Source: Acinetobacter sp. NIPH 2100 (GTDB lineage Bacteria; Pseudomonadota; Gammaproteobacteria; Pseudomonadales; Moraxellaceae). Taken from it: a stretch of 64,000 bases of DNA. A model generated the notes under the pieces. The model was not told where the DNA came from and did no database searches. It saw only the letters and a list, made by a program, of their open reading frames with translations. A program made the translations under genes and the position numbers. The stretch is taken from NCBI RefSeq assembly GCF_000369805.1, contig NZ_KB850224.1, positions 1,597,924-1,661,923 of the forward strand, read 5' to 3'. Positions 62,158 through 64,000 of the stretch are shown in pieces; position 1 is the stretch's first letter, and every line of letters starts with the position of its first letter.

Positions 62158-63864
62158 TCATTCTACAAGCATTTCAGGTGAAAGTGTTTGTATTGCTTGA
62201 TAATGTGATAAAAATATTTGTCCTGTCAGCTCATTGATCAGTTGCGATTTAGACAGTCGATCCATAACTGGGCTCTTAATTTCAGACAAATGCAGTTGAA
62301 TATTGAGTTGCTTCAGTTCCTGATTAAGATCTTCTAACATTTCTAATGCACTCAGATCGATATTGCTGATACTTGAGCAATTGATCACCACATGTTGCAA
62401 CAGAGGATTTTGACTAACTTCGGTAATCACATGACCTTTTAGAACATGTGCATTCAAAAAACTCAGATTTTCATCTACACGGAAGGAAACAATTGCTGCT
62501 GTTGTAATGACATTGTAATTTGATACATTCCTAAAATGCTGAGTACCTTCAATTAAACCAATGACCGCAATATGTGGTCGACTGATCCGCCACAGCAATA
62601 AAATGAAAGTCAGTACAATACCAATAATCAGTCCAGTTGAAATATCCAAACAGGTTACACCAAAGAACGTTACCCACATGGCCAGACCATCTGCTTTTGA
62701 ATATTTCCAGGTTTCAATGAATGGTGTCAGTGTCACCAATTTCCAGATAGAAACAAAAATTGTTGCTGCGAGTACAGCCAAAGGCAGATTTTGAAAGAAA
62801 CCAGTAAAGTAGAGACTTACTACAATCATGAGTAAGGATGAAACTACTCCTGACATTGGGGTTTTTGCGCCTGCATCGGTATTTACAACAGTACGAGATA
62901 AACTGCCAGAAACGGGAAACCCTGAATTTATTCCTGCGGCGATATTGGCTAAACCCAATGCAATCAGTTCCTGATTACTGTTCAAATCATCGCGTTTCTG
63001 TAGCGCTGTGGCTTGAGCAATGGCTAAAGATTCAACAAAACTAATCATAGCAATCATAAAAGCGCTTGGTAACAATTGTTGAACTAGTTCGAGATTCCAA
63101 GTGGGAAAATTTAAACTTGGTAAACCTGTAGGAATGATACCAACAGTTTTGATGGCATTATAATCATTACCTAAAAAGCTGATGACAGCGATAGAGAACA
63201 GGACGAGGAGTAAAGGTAATGTCTTATTAAGAAACTCCGATCTGATCAACTTTGGAAGCACAAAAAGTATTAAAACGGAGATAAGTCCAAAGCTAATACC
63301 AGTTAGGCTGATCACATCAAAATTTTGAGAAAAACTTATAATAAATTCGGGGATGTTACTTGCTTGAAGCGGAATATCGAGTAGAAATTTAAGCTGCCCT
63401 AGAGCAATCAGTAGGGCTGAAGCAATAATAAAACTTTGAATCACAGGATGGCTAATCAGCTGAATCAGAAAACCAAAACGAAATAATCCTAAAAGTAGGG
63501 AAATGATGCCGACTAACAGTGCCAATAAGCATGCAGCTTCAATATAGGCTGTCGAACCAACAGCAAATAATGGATTGAGTGCTGCGAAGACCATCATGGA
63601 GATAATGGCCACAGGTCCAATAGAAAGGGTAGTACTGCTTCCCGTAAACGCATAGATAATCATGGGTAATATACTGGCATATATCCCCATAATTGGAGGT
63701 AATCCTGCCAGCATTGCATAAGCCATACCTTGAGGTACGAGCATGGCTAATACGATACAAGCTGCAATCAAGTCAGACTTGAAACTTGAAAGTTGATAAT
63801 GACTTAACCATTTTCGTGCAGGAAATAGTTTAGCTAAGTTGAGGGATAACAATTTCATGCACAA
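62158..63864 (-). CDS. SulP family anion transporter with STAS domain
   Basis: A 568-residue SLC26/SulP protein. The transmembrane domain (residues ~20-410) carries LVPQGMAYAMLAGLPPIMGIYASILPMIIYAFTGSS and GFPVSGSLSRTVVNTDAGAKTPMSGV, the family signatures. A cytoplasmic STAS domain (~440-560; VVINCSSISNIDLSALEMLEDL) follows. Transports sulphate, bicarbonate or a C4-dicarboxylate; the substrate cannot be told from sequence. The 197-base gap before sstT is AT-rich and empty. The last 136 bases of the window upstream show no gene. Confidence 0.93.
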   Translation of the reverse strand: MCMKLLSLNLAKLFPARKWLSHYQLSSFKSDLIAACIVLAMLVPQGMAYAMLAGLPPIMGIYASILPMIIYAFTGSSTTLSIGPVAIISMMVFAALNPLFAVGSTAYIEAACLLALLVGIISLLLGLFRFGFLIQLISHPVIQSFIIASALLIALGQLKFLLDIPLQASNIPEFIISFSQNFDVISLTGISFGLISVLILFVLPKLIRSEFLNKTLPLLLVLFSIAVISFLGNDYNAIKTVGIIPTGLPSLNFPTWNLELVQQLLPSAFMIAMISFVESLAIAQATALQKRDDLNSNQELIALGLANIAAGINSGFPVSGSLSRTVVNTDAGAKTPMSGVVSSLLMIVVSLYFTGFFQNLPLAVLAATIFVSIWKLVTLTPFIETWKYSKADGLAMWVTFFGVTCLDISTGLIIGIVLTFILLLWRISRPHIAVIGLIEGTQHFRNVSNYNVITTAAIVSFRVDENLSFLNAHVLKGHVITEVSQNPLLQHVVINCSSISNIDLSALEMLEDLNQELKQLNIQLHLSEIKSPVMDRLSKSQLINELTGQIFLSHYQAIQTLSPEMLVE

Positions 63865-64000
63865 TAGTCTAAATCATAAATTTATATATATTATGCAGAA
63901 AAAATGCTAAAGAGGGTATGGTTAAAACAGTTACTGCAATATTATGCGTGGGGGCAATAATGCTCATATAAGGTATTCAAAACCACTTTTAATTTTGGAT

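Overview
The window is chromosomal DNA of a gammaproteobacterium, almost certainly an Acinetobacter (Moraxellaceae). It is AT-rich. Its core genes (bioB, queG, nnr, ruvC, initiator tRNA-Met, metK, tkt, trmA, putA/putP, aspA, gcvH, gltS, sstT) read like Acinetobacter homologues, and the many short exported or membrane proteins of unknown function fit that genus. No rRNA, CRISPR array, intact IS element or replication origin was seen.

Layout. 0-5.4 kb: the end of a lipoprotein gene and a four-gene chaperone-usher fimbrial operon on the minus strand (pilin, chaperone, usher, tip adhesin). 5.8-20.7 kb: mostly housekeeping genes (biotin synthase, epoxyqueuosine reductase, NAD(P)HX repair, RuvC, tRNA-fMet, two cold-shock proteins, a FAD oxidoreductase, FxsA, MetK, transketolase) with several small genes, two of them very short (38 and 56 codons). 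20.7-22.2 kb: a tandem duplication of a probable polymorphic-toxin immunity gene. Each copy follows what looks like the in-frame tail of a lost toxin, and the second copy has lost its start codon. 22.2-23.5 kb: OsmC and YceI. 23.5-28.0 kb: a compact phage-derived block with an autocleavable CI/LexA-type repressor, divergent promoters carrying matching operators, a Cro-like protein, a candidate late regulator, a holin-like protein and a GH19-type endolysin. It has no integrase or virion genes, and intrinsic terminators stand in front of each gene downstream of the candidate regulator. 28.0-31.5 kb: an HD-GNAT fusion beside a YjhX (TopAI) homologue, an LRAT-domain protein and a phosphodiester-glycosidase-like protein.

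31.7-50.0 kb is metabolic: TrmA; a proline catabolism locus (PutA without a DNA-binding domain, a divergent Lrp-type regulator, PutP); aspartate ammonia-lyase; a secreted AA10 lytic polysaccharide monooxygenase; GcvH; an AraC regulator; a MaoC-ABC exporter pair; a metal-dependent hydrolase; and the glutamate carrier GltS. 50.5-58.1 kb is accessory and full of small exported proteins. It includes a second member of a four-cysteine family also found in the phage block, an outer-membrane barrel, a large unrecognised protein, an orphan LptA-like protein, and a PDZ protein split by a one-base frameshift. 58.1-63.9 kb returns to conserved genes: YbdG mechanosensitive channel, YaiL, a DUF1275 protein, SstT and a SulP transporter.

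All functional calls come from reading motifs and recalling families; no database search was run.
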